Positions 34,474-43,289 of a stretch of DNA of 60,804 nucleotides are shown in pieces (position 1 is the first letter of the stretch; each line of letters begins with the position of its first letter). The DNA comes from UBA9076 sp964418835. GTDB lineage: Bacteria; Bacillota_I; Bacilli_A; Erysipelotrichales; Erysipelotrichaceae. The translations under genes were made by a program, and so were the position numbers. The notes below the pieces were generated by a model. It was given only the letters and a program-made list of their open reading frames with translations, had not been told where the DNA came from and did no database searches. The DNA lies in contig CAYQNJ010000007.1 in the NCBI GenBank assembly GCA_964418835.1, positions 1 to 60,804 of the forward strand, given 5' to 3'.

Positions 34474-37400
34474 TAACTGCCTCACCCCTTCTACTCAAAA
34501 CTTCAAACACAACCAAAAGTTGATCATTACTCTTAGGAATTCTAGCTATTATCTTACCATCAGTATATTTAATAGTAATATCCTTACTAATATGTGTAAA
34601 TAATTCAAACAACTTTACTCCATTAACACTACTAGAAAATTCCTTAGAAAACACTATTTCACTATAAGTCTTAAACTCTTTAAATTTATCCACATCAGGA
34701 TCTTGAATTAATATATCTAATTTCTTCTTATCAAACAACGAAGAAACTACCTTAGGTAATCTACCATACTCATCAATAATCTTTTTCTTAAACTCTTCTA
34801 ACTCTAAAAAGCTTTTAATATTATCAATATCTTGATACATACTAATCTTATCATAATCATCAGGAGTAAAGTCTTTAGGTAAATATCCTTCAATATTTAC
34901 ATTCACAATTTCTCTTTCAACTGGAACTTCAATTACCTCACCCTTTTGTTCACGAATTGCTTCTTCAAGCATTTCAATATACATATCAATACCAACAGTA
35001 TCAATAAATCCAGACTGTTCAGGACCCAACATATCCCCAGCACCCCTAATTGTTAAATCTCTCATCGCAATCTTATAACCACTGCCAAGTTGCGCAAACT
35101 CCTTAATAGCTTTTAATCTCTTAGACGCTATTTCACTTAACTCTTTTCTTGCTGGAATCATTAAATAAGCATACGCAATTCTATTTGATCTACCAACCCT
35201 ACCTTTAATTTGATAAAGCTGAGATAATCCAAATCTATCCGCATTTTCAATAATAATAGTATTTGCATTAGGTATATCAATACCTGTTTCTATAATAGTA
35301 GTACAAACTAAAACATTGATTTCATTAAAGGTAAATCTCATCATTACATCTTCAATATCATCCCTATTCATTTGACCATGTGCTACTTGAACCCTAGCAT
35401 CACCAACTAATTCCTGTATCTTTCTAGCTGTACTATATAACTCTTCTACATTATTTAATAAATAAAATACTTGTCCACCTCTAGAAAGTTCTCTTTCAAT
35501 AACTTCTTTAATTAAGTTTTTATTTTTTTCTACCACATATGTTTGAACAGGATATCTATTATCAGGAGGTGTATCTAACTGCGATAACTGTCTTATTCCA
35601 ACCAAAGACATTTGTAATGTTCTAGGAATTGGAGTCGCAGATAAAGATAAAACATCAACACTAACCTTTAACTCTTTTATCTTTTCCTTATGCTCAACAC
35701 CAAACCTTTGTTCCTCATCAATAATCAATAAACCTAAATCATTAAACTTAACATCCTTACTCAATATCCTATGAGTACCAATTAAAATATCAACCTTACC
35801 CTCTTTAACATCCTTTACTATCTTTGTTTGTTCACTAGGTAAAACAAATCTATTTAACACTTTAATATTAACTGGGTAATTTCTAAATCTTCTCTTAAAT
35901 GTTTTAAAGTGTTGTTGCGAAAGAATTGTAGTTGGACATAAGAAAGCAACCTGTTTATTTTCAGCAACCGCTTTAAATGCAGCTCTAATAGCTACCTCTG
36001 TCTTACCAAAACCAACATCACCACAAACAAGTCTATCCATCGGTTTATCAGATTGCATATCATTTTTAATATCTTCAACAGCTTTAGCTTGATCTGGTGT
36101 AAGTTCATGTTCAAAATCTCTTTCAAAATCTTTTTGATAAACACTATCCTTACCATATTTATAACCTATATGTTTTTCTCTTTGAGAATATAAAGCAACC
36201 AATCTTTCAGCCAACTTAGCCACATTCTCTTTAATTCTTTGTTTTGTGTTTGCCCACTCATTAGAACCAAGTTTATTTAACTTAGGAACTACACCCTCTC
36301 TAGACACAAATTTTCTAACTAACCTAAATTGTTCTAAAGGAACCAACAATTCTGTATTACCTCTATAAACAACCTTTAAAAAATCCCTATGCATCCCTTG
36401 TATTTGTCTAGTTTCTATACCAATATATTGACCAACACCATGTGTATTATGAACTATATAATCCCCAGGATTTAAATCCTGATAAGTATGAATAACTTCC
36501 GCATTCTTAAATTTATTCGCATACTTAGACATCTGAGACTTCACTTCAAATAATTCATGAGAAGTCACAACAGTAAAGTCTTCATCTATTGCTCTAAAAC
36601 CTTGGAAAATACTACCAAAATATATATTTATTCCCTTAACTAACTCTTCATTTTCAATTATTAAATTATAAGGTTCATTCATTTCTACACAAATATCAAT
36701 AACCTTTTTGATTTCATTATCATTTAACATCATTAATATTCTTGTTTCATCTTTTAAAAGAATTTTTATTAATGACTTTAAATTTTCCTTAGGTAAATCT
36801 AGTTCTTCTATATTAGATATATTTATTCCAAAAGGATCACTAACTACCACATGTTTACTAGGAAATATTCTATGAAAATCATGCATTAAAGCAAATCTTG
36901 GCAACATCTTCTTTTCTTGTACCATCTCTTGAACATAAGATGTTGTCTCTTCTATTAATTTATGCAATGTACTATTTACTATTTCATCATTTTCAATAAT
37001 TACTAAAGGTTCATTTATATAATCAAATAAAGAACCTGTCTTATCCAATAAAGAATAATAAGAATACAACCTATTCTCTTTAATGTGATTTTCAATATAC
37101 TGTAAATCTAAATCTATCCTTGATTGTAATGTAATATCATTACTCTTATTTAATAACTCCTTAGACCTTTTAATAATTGATTCCACATCTTCTTCACTAA
37201 ATAAAATATCACTTGCGGGTATACAATCTACTTCCTTAAGTTGTTTAATTGTCTTTTGAGAATTTATATCAAAAAATCTTATACTATCAATTACAGTATC
37301 AAAAAACTCTACCCTTATAGGATACTCATAATTCATAGAATAAAAATCAATAATTCCACCCCTACTTGCGTAACATAAAGGTTGATCAATATGAGAAACC

Positions 37401-37870
37401 TGGGAGTATCCACTAGATTGCAATAAAAACCTTAACCTATCAATACTCATTTCTTGGTCAACTTCTAAATGAATACACTTTTCTTTAAATAACTCAACTC
37501 TAGGTAATTGTCTAATTAGTGCAGCTATATGAGTCACAATTACCTTGTTATCATCATTTAATAAACTATATAATGTCTCAACTTTTTGTGCTGTGTTTTC
37601 AGGTGATGTCGCAATAGCCTCAACCCTTAAAGACTCTTCCACATTAAACATCAATGTATCATCAGGTAATAAAGAATTAATTCTTTCAAACATCCTTTGA
37701 GCATTATACAAATTATTTTTAACGACTAAAATAGGTCTTTTATTGACCTTAAAACTACTAGCTATAATTAACGCTTCTTCAATCAATGAAGGAGTAGATA
37801 AATCTTTTTCATTAACTAAATTAACTACAGCCCTATTATTTTTTAATAAATCTAATATTTTATTTATCAT
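34463..37870 (-). CDS. mfd: Transcription-repair coupling factor Mfd
   Basis: Removes RNA polymerase stalled at DNA lesions and recruits UvrA. The 1135-residue product shows, in order, the UvrB-homology region, the RNA-polymerase-interacting domain (GDYIVHNTHGVGQYIGIE), and the RecG-like translocase with Walker A CGDVGFGKTEVA, Walker B LLIIDEEQRFG, LSATPIPRTLQM and the helicase C motifs IIIENADRFGLSQLYQIKGR. Length is normal. It overlaps pth by 11 bases and lacks a good ribosome binding site. Confidence 0.97.
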   Translation of the reverse strand: MINKILDLLKNNRAVVNLVNEKDLSTPSLIEEALIIASSFKVNKRPILVVKNNLYNAQRMFERINSLLPDDTLMFNVEESLRVEAIATSPENTAQKVETLYSLLNDDNKVIVTHIAALIRQLPRVELFKEKCIHLEVDQEMSIDRLRFLLQSSGYSQVSHIDQPLCYASRGGIIDFYSMNYEYPIRVEFFDTVIDSIRFFDINSQKTIKQLKEVDCIPASDILFSEEDVESIIKRSKELLNKSNDITLQSRIDLDLQYIENHIKENRLYSYYSLLDKTGSLFDYINEPLVIIENDEIVNSTLHKLIEETTSYVQEMVQEKKMLPRFALMHDFHRIFPSKHVVVSDPFGINISNIEELDLPKENLKSLIKILLKDETRILMMLNDNEIKKVIDICVEMNEPYNLIIENEELVKGINIYFGSIFQGFRAIDEDFTVVTSHELFEVKSQMSKYANKFKNAEVIHTYQDLNPGDYIVHNTHGVGQYIGIETRQIQGMHRDFLKVVYRGNTELLVPLEQFRLVRKFVSREGVVPKLNKLGSNEWANTKQRIKENVAKLAERLVALYSQREKHIGYKYGKDSVYQKDFERDFEHELTPDQAKAVEDIKNDMQSDKPMDRLVCGDVGFGKTEVAIRAAFKAVAENKQVAFLCPTTILSQQHFKTFKRRFRNYPVNIKVLNRFVLPSEQTKIVKDVKEGKVDILIGTHRILSKDVKFNDLGLLIIDEEQRFGVEHKEKIKELKVSVDVLSLSATPIPRTLQMSLVGIRQLSQLDTPPDNRYPVQTYVVEKNKNLIKEVIERELSRGGQVFYLLNNVEELYSTARKIQELVGDARVQVAHGQMNRDDIEDVMMRFTFNEINVLVCTTIIETGIDIPNANTIIIENADRFGLSQLYQIKGRVGRSNRIAYAYLMIPARKELSEIASKRLKAIKEFAQLGSGYKIAMRDLTIRGAGDMLGPEQSGFIDTVGIDMYIEMLEEAIREQKGEVIEVPVEREIVNVNIEGYLPKDFTPDDYDKISMYQDIDNIKSFLELEEFKKKIIDEYGRLPKVVSSLFDKKKLDILIQDPDVDKFKEFKTYSEIVFSKEFSSSVNGVKLFELFTHISKDITIKYTDGKIIARIPKSNDQLLVVFEVLSRRGEAVNEN

Positions 37871-38426
37871 TTTTATTATATTTATTCATAACCCTATCTA
37901 TAGGTGTATCCATAAAATCCCTACAAGCATTAGAAGCTTGTATTATAGACTCATTAAAGTCATCTAAATCTTCTTTTTTAACCTTACCCAAAACATAATC
38001 AACCACAGGTATTCTTTCATCATGATCAATACCAACTCTTATTCTAGAAATCTCATTAGTATGAAGTAAATCAATTATATTCTTCATACCCTTTTGACCT
38101 CCACCAGAACCTTGTTTTCTAATTCTTAACTTACCTACTGGTAAATCTAAATCATCATGAACTATCAATATATCTTCCATATTAATCTTATAATAATTAA
38201 CCGCAAGTACTACTGCCTCACCAGAAAGATTCATATATGTTTGAGGTTTCATTAAAATAACCTGTTCATCCTTATACTTAAAAACACTAATTAAAGATTT
38301 AAATTTATTTTGATTTATATCTACATTTAAATCCCTTGCTAGTTTATCTAAAACCATAAACCCACAATTATGTCTTGTATTTTCATATTTTAATCCAGGA
38401 TTACCTAAACCAACTATTAACTTCAT
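37860..38426 (-). CDS. pth: Peptidyl-tRNA hydrolase
   Basis: Recycles peptidyl-tRNAs dropped from ribosomes. The 188-residue product has the family start MKLIVGLGNPGLKYENTRHN with the catalytic His, then LMKPQTYMNLSGEAV, the DDLDLPVGKLRIRKQGSGGG loop and HTNEISRIRVGI. It overlaps the preceding unknown gene by 4 bases and mfd by 11. Confidence 0.97.
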   Translation of the reverse strand: MKLIVGLGNPGLKYENTRHNCGFMVLDKLARDLNVDINQNKFKSLISVFKYKDEQVILMKPQTYMNLSGEAVVLAVNYYKINMEDILIVHDDLDLPVGKLRIRKQGSGGGQKGMKNIIDLLHTNEISRIRVGIDHDERIPVVDYVLGKVKKEDLDDFNESIIQASNACRDFMDTPIDRVMNKYNKNDK

Positions 38427-39172
38427 TCTTCCACCTTCAAATAATCATTTAACTTTAACTCTTGTATATACCTGCCACCAATAGTAGTTTTATTAAAATT
38501 AATTAAATCTTCTTTTAATCCTTCAAAATCTTCAAATCTTTCCTTATCTATATATAACCTACCTAAAATACTGGTAATTATATTCTTATATAACCCTATT
38601 AAACCCTTACTATAATCATATTGACCATAATCCCCATCTAATACTGCCTTATAAAAACCCTCACCTAAATCATCTTCTTTAAAATAAAATTTATTATTTG
38701 ACTCATACATTGCATAAACCAAAGTATCTTTTACTTCATTTTTAATATTAAATAAATTACCTAATTCTTTCATTAGATCTAATCTATTAACACTATATAA
38801 AGTATTCATACTCGCAAGAAGGTAATAATACATAGAATCTTCATTTAATTCAACACTATAACCCTTCTTAGTCTTCTTTACTATTTTAATAAAATCAATT
38901 TGTTTTGCGGTATCTAATACTTCATCATATCTTTCATAATATATTAATCCCCATAACTTAATAATTAAGCCTTTATTAGAAAACTCTTCATTATTAATAG
39001 TACTAACATAATTATCTACTTCCTTAAAAAACACTTCTTTATCATCAAAAACATTAACTAAATCAATTAACTTCTTAGCTCTTTTATTTCTTTTACTTAT
39101 ATTTAAAATCATATATATCATCCCTAGTGTCATAGCAAGAGAAACAAAATATATTACATAACTTAATTCCAT
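38423..39172 (-). CDS. Membrane-anchored protein of unknown function upstream of pth
   Basis: The 249-residue product has one N-terminal hydrophobic helix (about 4-24) and a basic stop-transfer (KRNKRAKK), followed by a cytoplasmic helical region with repeat-like segments (LIIKLWGLIYYERYDEVLDT, YYLLASMNTLYSVNRLDL) that may be TPR-like. No firm family. TTGGAGG precedes the ATG. It leads the pth-mfd-rqcP-divIC operon. Confidence 0.6.
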   Translation of the reverse strand: MELSYVIYFVSLAMTLGMIYMILNISKRNKRAKKLIDLVNVFDDKEVFFKEVDNYVSTINNEEFSNKGLIIKLWGLIYYERYDEVLDTAKQIDFIKIVKKTKKGYSVELNEDSMYYYLLASMNTLYSVNRLDLMKELGNLFNIKNEVKDTLVYAMYESNNKFYFKEDDLGEGFYKAVLDGDYGQYDYSKGLIGLYKNIITSILGRLYIDKERFEDFEGLKEDLINFNKTTIGGRYIQELKLNDYLKVEE

Positions 39173-39285
39173 AACAAACCTCCAACGTAATTATTATAAC
39201 TTAAAAGAAACGATTAATTCTTTAGAATATGCATAATTAGTATATCTTTAACTTGAAATTTATATTTGATAGAATAGTAACAATC

Positions 39286-39304
39286 ATGATTATGATATAA
39301 TCAT
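39286..39304 (+). promoter_or_regulatory. Promoter of the VanY gene with an 8-3-8 inverted repeat
   Basis: ATGATTAT and ATAATCAT are perfect reverse complements around GAT. The centre holds an extended -10, TGATATAAT (39293-39301). The 14-mer GATTATGATATAAT is shared with the perR promoter on the other strand at 26010-26023. Confidence 0.45.
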
Positions 39305-39323
39305 TTACGCAAAGGACAACAAT

Positions 39324-40115
39324 ATGAACAAATTAATTACTTTCCTCATTATATTAATGGTAATGATACTAGGAGCTGGTTTTGGTTATAGATACTATAG
39401 TAATTACTTACTTAAAGAAACTTATGATGTTGAAGTAACTACAAGTCCTTCACCAATAGAAGAAGTTTCAATTGAAGCTACACCTGAAGTAAGTGAAGAA
39501 CCAATAATACAACCTACTCAACAACCAGAAACAATAAACCAAGACACTTTTTCTGATTTAAACAGTATCTTGTTACTGGCAAACAAAAAACACTCTCTTC
39601 CAAGTGATTATGAGCCAAGTGACCTAATAAAACCTAATGTTAAATCTAATAAAGGAGGCTTATCTTTAAGAAAAGAAGCCGCAACCGCATTAGAAGAAAT
39701 GTTTAATAAAGCATTAGAAGAAGATATAACTCTTGTATTAGGTTCTTCTTATAGATCATATTCTTATCAAAATACACTATATAACAACTATGTCGCAAAA
39801 GATGGTGTAGAAAAAGCAGATAAATATAGTGCAAAACCAGGATCATCAGAACACCAAACAGGTCTTGCGGTAGATATAAGTGATGCTAGTGGTGCTAACT
39901 ACCTTAAACAAAGTTTCAAAGACACAAAAGAAGGTATATGGCTAAAAGATAATGCACATTTATATGGATTTATATTAAGATACCCTGAAGGAAAAGAAGA
40001 AATCACAGGATATATGTTTGAACCATGGCATTTTAGATATATAGGAATTGAAGAAGCTACAAAAGTTTATGAAGCAAACAAAACTTTTGAAGAATACTAC
40101 AATATATTAGACTAA
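39324..40115 (+). CDS. D-alanyl-D-alanine carboxypeptidase, VanY family (M15B)
   Basis: A zinc peptidase trimming peptidoglycan stem peptides outside the membrane. The 263-residue product has an N-terminal membrane anchor (about 4-24), a Pro/Glu/Thr-rich linker (about 35-75) and the M15 domain with LGSSYRSYSYQ, PGSSEHQTGLAVDI (zinc His and Asp) and FEPWHFRYIG (catalytic Glu, zinc His). AAAGGA precedes the start. It is the first plus-strand gene east of the strand switch at 39.2 kb. The 143 bases between its stop and rpmH hold the rpmH promoter. Confidence 0.92.
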   Translation: MNKLITFLIILMVMILGAGFGYRYYSNYLLKETYDVEVTTSPSPIEEVSIEATPEVSEEPIIQPTQQPETINQDTFSDLNSILLLANKKHSLPSDYEPSDLIKPNVKSNKGGLSLRKEAATALEEMFNKALEEDITLVLGSSYRSYSYQNTLYNNYVAKDGVEKADKYSAKPGSSEHQTGLAVDISDASGANYLKQSFKDTKEGIWLKDNAHLYGFILRYPEGKEEITGYMFEPWHFRYIGIEEATKVYEANKTFEEYYNILD

Positions 40116-40182
40116 AATATTAAAAACATTGATAAATACAATAATTTTTTTCAATTTATCGAATATTTTATACCCGTTTTCA

Positions 40183-40211
40183 TTGACTTTTAACCCTCAG
40201 TTCTGTATTAT
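40183..40211 (+). promoter_or_regulatory. Sigma-A type promoter of rpmH
   Basis: TTGACT (40183-40188), a 17-base spacer and TATTAT (40206-40211). This is one of the best consensus promoters in the window and lies 48 bases before the rpmH ATG. Confidence 0.8.
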
Positions 40212-40258
40212 AAACTAGCATTGTTCGATTATTGTATAAAAAACTGGAGGTGCTATCG

Positions 40259-40393
40259 ATGAAAAGAACATATCAGCCAAGCAAAAGAAAACACCAAAAG
40301 ACTCACGGTTTTAGAGCACGTATGGCAACAGTAGGTGGCCGTAAGGTCCTTGCTAGACGTCGTGCAAAAGGCAGAAAGGTTTTGTCGGCTTAA
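40259..40393 (+). CDS. rpmH: 50S ribosomal protein L34
   Basis: The 44-residue basic protein reads MKRTYQPSKRKHQKTHGFRA, then MATVGGRKVLARRRAKGRK and VLSA, the full universal L34. GGAGGTG precedes the start. It is noticeably richer in G and C codons than its neighbours, as common for ribosomal genes. It has a strong promoter and a terminator-like hairpin immediately after its stop. It points towards dnaA, opposite to the usual Firmicute layout. Confidence 0.98.
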   Translation: MKRTYQPSKRKHQKTHGFRARMATVGGRKVLARRRAKGRKVLSA

Positions 40394-40394
40394 G

Positions 40395-40417
40395 GTCACC
40401 TAATAGGTGACTTTTTT
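40395..40417 (+). terminator. Terminator/attenuator between rpmH and rnpA
   Basis: GTCACCT (40395-40401) pairs with AGGTGAC (40405-40411) over a 3-base loop, followed by six Ts. It ends 10 bases before the rnpA ATG, so it would limit rnpA expression relative to rpmH. Confidence 0.85.
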
Positions 40418-40427
40418 ATTAAAATCT

Positions 40428-40760
40428 ATGAAAACAAAATATAGAATAAAGAAAAATGAAGAATTCCAAAAAATTATTAGCAAAAAAAAATCAAAAGCTA
40501 ATAAAACTTTTATAGTGTACTATTCAAATAAATCTTTAGACTATGCTAGAGTAGGAATCTCTGTAGGTAAAAAGTTAGGTAATGCAGTAGAAAGAAATCT
40601 TTATAAAAGAAGATTACGTATGATGATTCAAGAAATATTTAACAATGATACCTATCCATATGATATTATTATTATCGTTAGAAAAGAGTTTATTAATCAA
40701 ACTTATGAACAAAACAAAAACTTCTTGGAAAACATTCTTAAAACTAGTACAATGAAGTAA
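40428..40760 (+). CDS. rnpA: Ribonuclease P protein component
   Basis: The protein subunit of the tRNA 5'-processing ribozyme. The 110-residue basic product starts MKTKYRIKKNEEFQKIISKK and has the RNR-type motif as GNAVERNLYKRRLR, plus YDIIIIVRKEF. ATG 40428 is chosen to match the family start. A GTG at 40407 would lie inside the rpmH terminator hairpin. There is no Shine-Dalgarno sequence before 40428, only the T tract and AT-rich bases, so expression may be deliberately low. Confidence 0.93.
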   Translation: MKTKYRIKKNEEFQKIISKKKSKANKTFIVYYSNKSLDYARVGISVGKKLGNAVERNLYKRRLRMMIQEIFNNDTYPYDIIIIVRKEFINQTYEQNKNFLENILKTSTMK

Positions 40761-40781
40761 CATGTTAAATAGGAGAAAAAG

Positions 40782-41660
40782 ATGAAATTACGTAATAAAA
40801 GAATACTAATGCTATTATTAGTAGCTGCTGCTTTATTTCTAATAAGTGGATGTACAGCACCTACTGATGAAGCAGGAAAAATAGTAATGATTACACCAGA
40901 AACAACATTTAAACAAATCTTTGATTCAGAAAGTTGGTTTAGTGCAATCTTCGTTTATCCACTATCACAAGCAATCAACTACCTAACACCTATCGTTGGG
41001 GTTGCTGCTGCAATTGCAATTGTAACTGTAATAGTAAACGGTGCTATCCTTGCACTAACAATGAAATCAAACATTCAAACTCAACAAATGCAAATGCTAC
41101 AACCTGAAATGGAAAAGATAAATAAAAAGTATGAAGGTAAATCTGATGATGCTTCAAATATGAAGAAAGCACAAGAAATTCAAGGATTATACTCTAAATA
41201 CAATATCAATCCATTTGGAACTATTTTAGTAACATTTGTACAATTCCCAATCATTCTTGCAATGTTCCAAGCTGTACAAAGAGCACAATCAGTAGCAACT
41301 GGAACTTTCATGGGATTAAGTTTAGAACAATCACCATGGAATGGAATTATGAATGGACAATATTTATACATTGCAATATTCTTAGTAATGCTAGTAACTC
41401 AAGTTGGATCAATGATGCTTCCTCAATTTTTAGCAAAACAAAAAGCTAAAAAAGAAGCTGAATTAAAACATAAAAAACCTGAAAACGTTAGTAACCCAAA
41501 TCAAAATATGATGTATTACATGTTAATACCAATTCTAATCTTCTCAATAACTTGGCCAACTGCTATGTCTATTTATTGGATTATTAACTCACTTGTTACA
41601 ATTTCTAAAACACTAATTGTACAAAAGGTAATTTCAAATACAGATTTGGGGGTTAAATAA
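40782..41660 (+). CDS. yidC: Membrane protein insertase YidC/SpoIIIJ type
   Basis: Inserts and folds membrane proteins with or without SecYEG. The 292-residue product is a lipoprotein (LISGC, Cys24) with five membrane helices and the family features: TMKSNIQTQQMQMLQPEM in the cytoplasmic loop, GTILVTFVQFPIILAMFQAV, and the closing FSITWPTAMSIYWIINSLVT. A basic Lys-rich loop is present. TAGGAG precedes the start. It overlaps khpB by one base. Confidence 0.96.
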   Translation: MKLRNKRILMLLLVAAALFLISGCTAPTDEAGKIVMITPETTFKQIFDSESWFSAIFVYPLSQAINYLTPIVGVAAAIAIVTVIVNGAILALTMKSNIQTQQMQMLQPEMEKINKKYEGKSDDASNMKKAQEIQGLYSKYNINPFGTILVTFVQFPIILAMFQAVQRAQSVATGTFMGLSLEQSPWNGIMNGQYLYIAIFLVMLVTQVGSMMLPQFLAKQKAKKEAELKHKKPENVSNPNQNMMYYMLIPILIFSITWPTAMSIYWIINSLVTISKTLIVQKVISNTDLGVK

Positions 41661-42268
41661 TGGATAAATATACTGCAAAAAATTTAAATGATGCAATAGA
41701 ACAAGCATTAAAAGAAAAAAATGTAACATTAGATGAATTAACATATACTGTTACAGAAGAAAAAAAAGGAATCTTAGGACTTGGAAACTCAGTAACTATA
41801 GAAGCTTATACTATGAATGATGTAAAAGAATTCTTATTTGATTATTTAGGTGACTTTTTTACAGGGATTAACAATGATATAGCTGTAGAAATTGCATCTA
41901 TTGAACAAGGCTTTAAAGTTATGTTAGATGCTGAAAACAACGCTTCATTAATAGGACATAACGGTAGAACACTACACGCTATTAATACTGTTGTTAGAGG
42001 AGCTGTAAACAGTCAATACAAAAGAAAATTTAACATCCTTATAGATATTAATAACTATAAAGAAGATAGATATCGTAAAGTTAAAGCAATGGCTATTAGA
42101 ATTGCAAAAAATGTTAGAAGAACTAAGATTGATGCTGTTTTAGATCCTTTACCAAATGATGAAAGAAAAGTAATTCACCAAGCACTTACAAATTTTGATA
42201 ACATAAAAACTGAAAGTGAAGGCGAAGGAAGAAATAGACATCTAGTAATTAAATACGTAGAAAGCTAA
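41660..42268 (+). CDS. khpB: RNA-binding protein KhpB (Jag)
   Basis: Partner of YidC operons; in streptococci KhpA/KhpB bind RNA and influence cell elongation. The 202-residue product has the Jag-N domain (KNLNDAIEQALKEKNVTLDEL, then KKGILGLG), a KH domain (VMLDAENNASLIGHNGRTL) and an R3H domain (YRKVKAMAIRIAKNVRRT, DPLPNDERKVIHQALTN). The ATG overlaps the yidC stop (TAATG). GGGGGT lies upstream. The usual next gene, mnmE, is absent. Confidence 0.94.
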   Translation: MDKYTAKNLNDAIEQALKEKNVTLDELTYTVTEEKKGILGLGNSVTIEAYTMNDVKEFLFDYLGDFFTGINNDIAVEIASIEQGFKVMLDAENNASLIGHNGRTLHAINTVVRGAVNSQYKRKFNILIDINNYKEDRYRKVKAMAIRIAKNVRRTKIDAVLDPLPNDERKVIHQALTNFDNIKTESEGEGRNRHLVIKYVES

Positions 42269-42283
42269 ATATTATTAAATTAA

Positions 42284-42310
42284 ACTGATAATTCTATATA
42301 GAATATCAGT
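42284..42310 (+). terminator. Hairpin after khpB, weak terminator
   Basis: ACTGATA (42284-42290) pairs with TATCAGT (42304-42310) with an inner TTCTA/TAGAA stem. The following bases are AT-rich but not a clean T tract. Confidence 0.45.
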
Positions 42311-42404
42311 ATTTATTTATATTTAGTTAACCCACAATTTATTTATTTTATGTAGGTTAATATCTAAAAATATAATATTATTTATATTATAGAGGGATAA
42401 TTAT

Positions 42405-43289
42405 ATGGATACTATTTATATAGAAAATCTTACAAAAAACTATGGAAACAACAAAGGTATTTTTGATCTAAACTTGTCTGTTTCTAAAGGTCAAATAATG
42501 GGATACTTAGGACCTAATGGTGCAGGTAAAACCACCACAATAAGACTATTACTTGGCTTTTTAAACAGTGATAAGGGTACTTGTTTTATTAATAATTTAA
42601 ATTGTAGAAAAGATGCTTCTATAATACAAAAAGATTTAGGATATTTACCAGGAGAAATATCACTATTTAATGATATGAAAGCTGACAAGTATTTAAACTT
42701 TATTTTAGATTTAAGAAAAGCTAAAAAAAATAATAGAAAAGATGAATTATGTAAATACTTTGAATTAGACACAAAAATAAAAATCAAAAAGATGTCAAAA
42801 GGGATGAAACAAAAAGTAGCAATTATACAAGCTTTCATGCATGATCCTTCTATTGTAATACTAGATGAACCTACTAGTGGTCTAGATCCATTAATGCAAA
42901 ATAAATTTATTGAATTTATACTATCAGAAAAGAACAAAGGTAAAACAATTTTACTTTCCTCTCATAATTTTGAAGAAGTAGAAAAAACATGTGATAAAGT
43001 AGCAATACTAAAACAAGGTAGGTTAATTGATGTTAAATCAATAGAAGAATTAAAAGCTGACAGAAGAAGAATTTACAGCATTACATTTAATTCAATTGAA
43101 GAAACTAATAAGTTTTTAAAAGAAGATTTAGATATTATTTTCCACAACAACAATAGAGTAGATGTATCAATTGTAGGTAATATTAAAAAGCTTACAAACA
43201 TACTAAACAATTATGATATACAAGATTTAGATGTACTATCATCATCTTTAGAAGAAATCTTTTTAGGTTTCTATGGAGAAAACAAATGA
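42405..43289 (+). CDS. ABC transporter ATP-binding protein (ABC-2 export type)
   Basis: The 294-residue product has Walker A GPNGAGKTTTI, signature KKMSKGMKQKVAI, Walker B SIVILDEPTSGLDP and switch His LLSSHNFEEVE, with a C-terminal domain of DrrA/CcmA type. AGAGGGA precedes the start. It overlaps its permease by 4 bases. The pair lies between khpB and oriC, an unusual place for a transporter. The cargo is unknown; antibiotics, lipids or peptides are typical for the family. Confidence 0.93.
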   Translation: MDTIYIENLTKNYGNNKGIFDLNLSVSKGQIMGYLGPNGAGKTTTIRLLLGFLNSDKGTCFINNLNCRKDASIIQKDLGYLPGEISLFNDMKADKYLNFILDLRKAKKNNRKDELCKYFELDTKIKIKKMSKGMKQKVAIIQAFMHDPSIVILDEPTSGLDPLMQNKFIEFILSEKNKGKTILLSSHNFEEVEKTCDKVAILKQGRLIDVKSIEELKADRRRIYSITFNSIEETNKFLKEDLDIIFHNNNRVDVSIVGNIKKLTNILNNYDIQDLDVLSSSLEEIFLGFYGENK

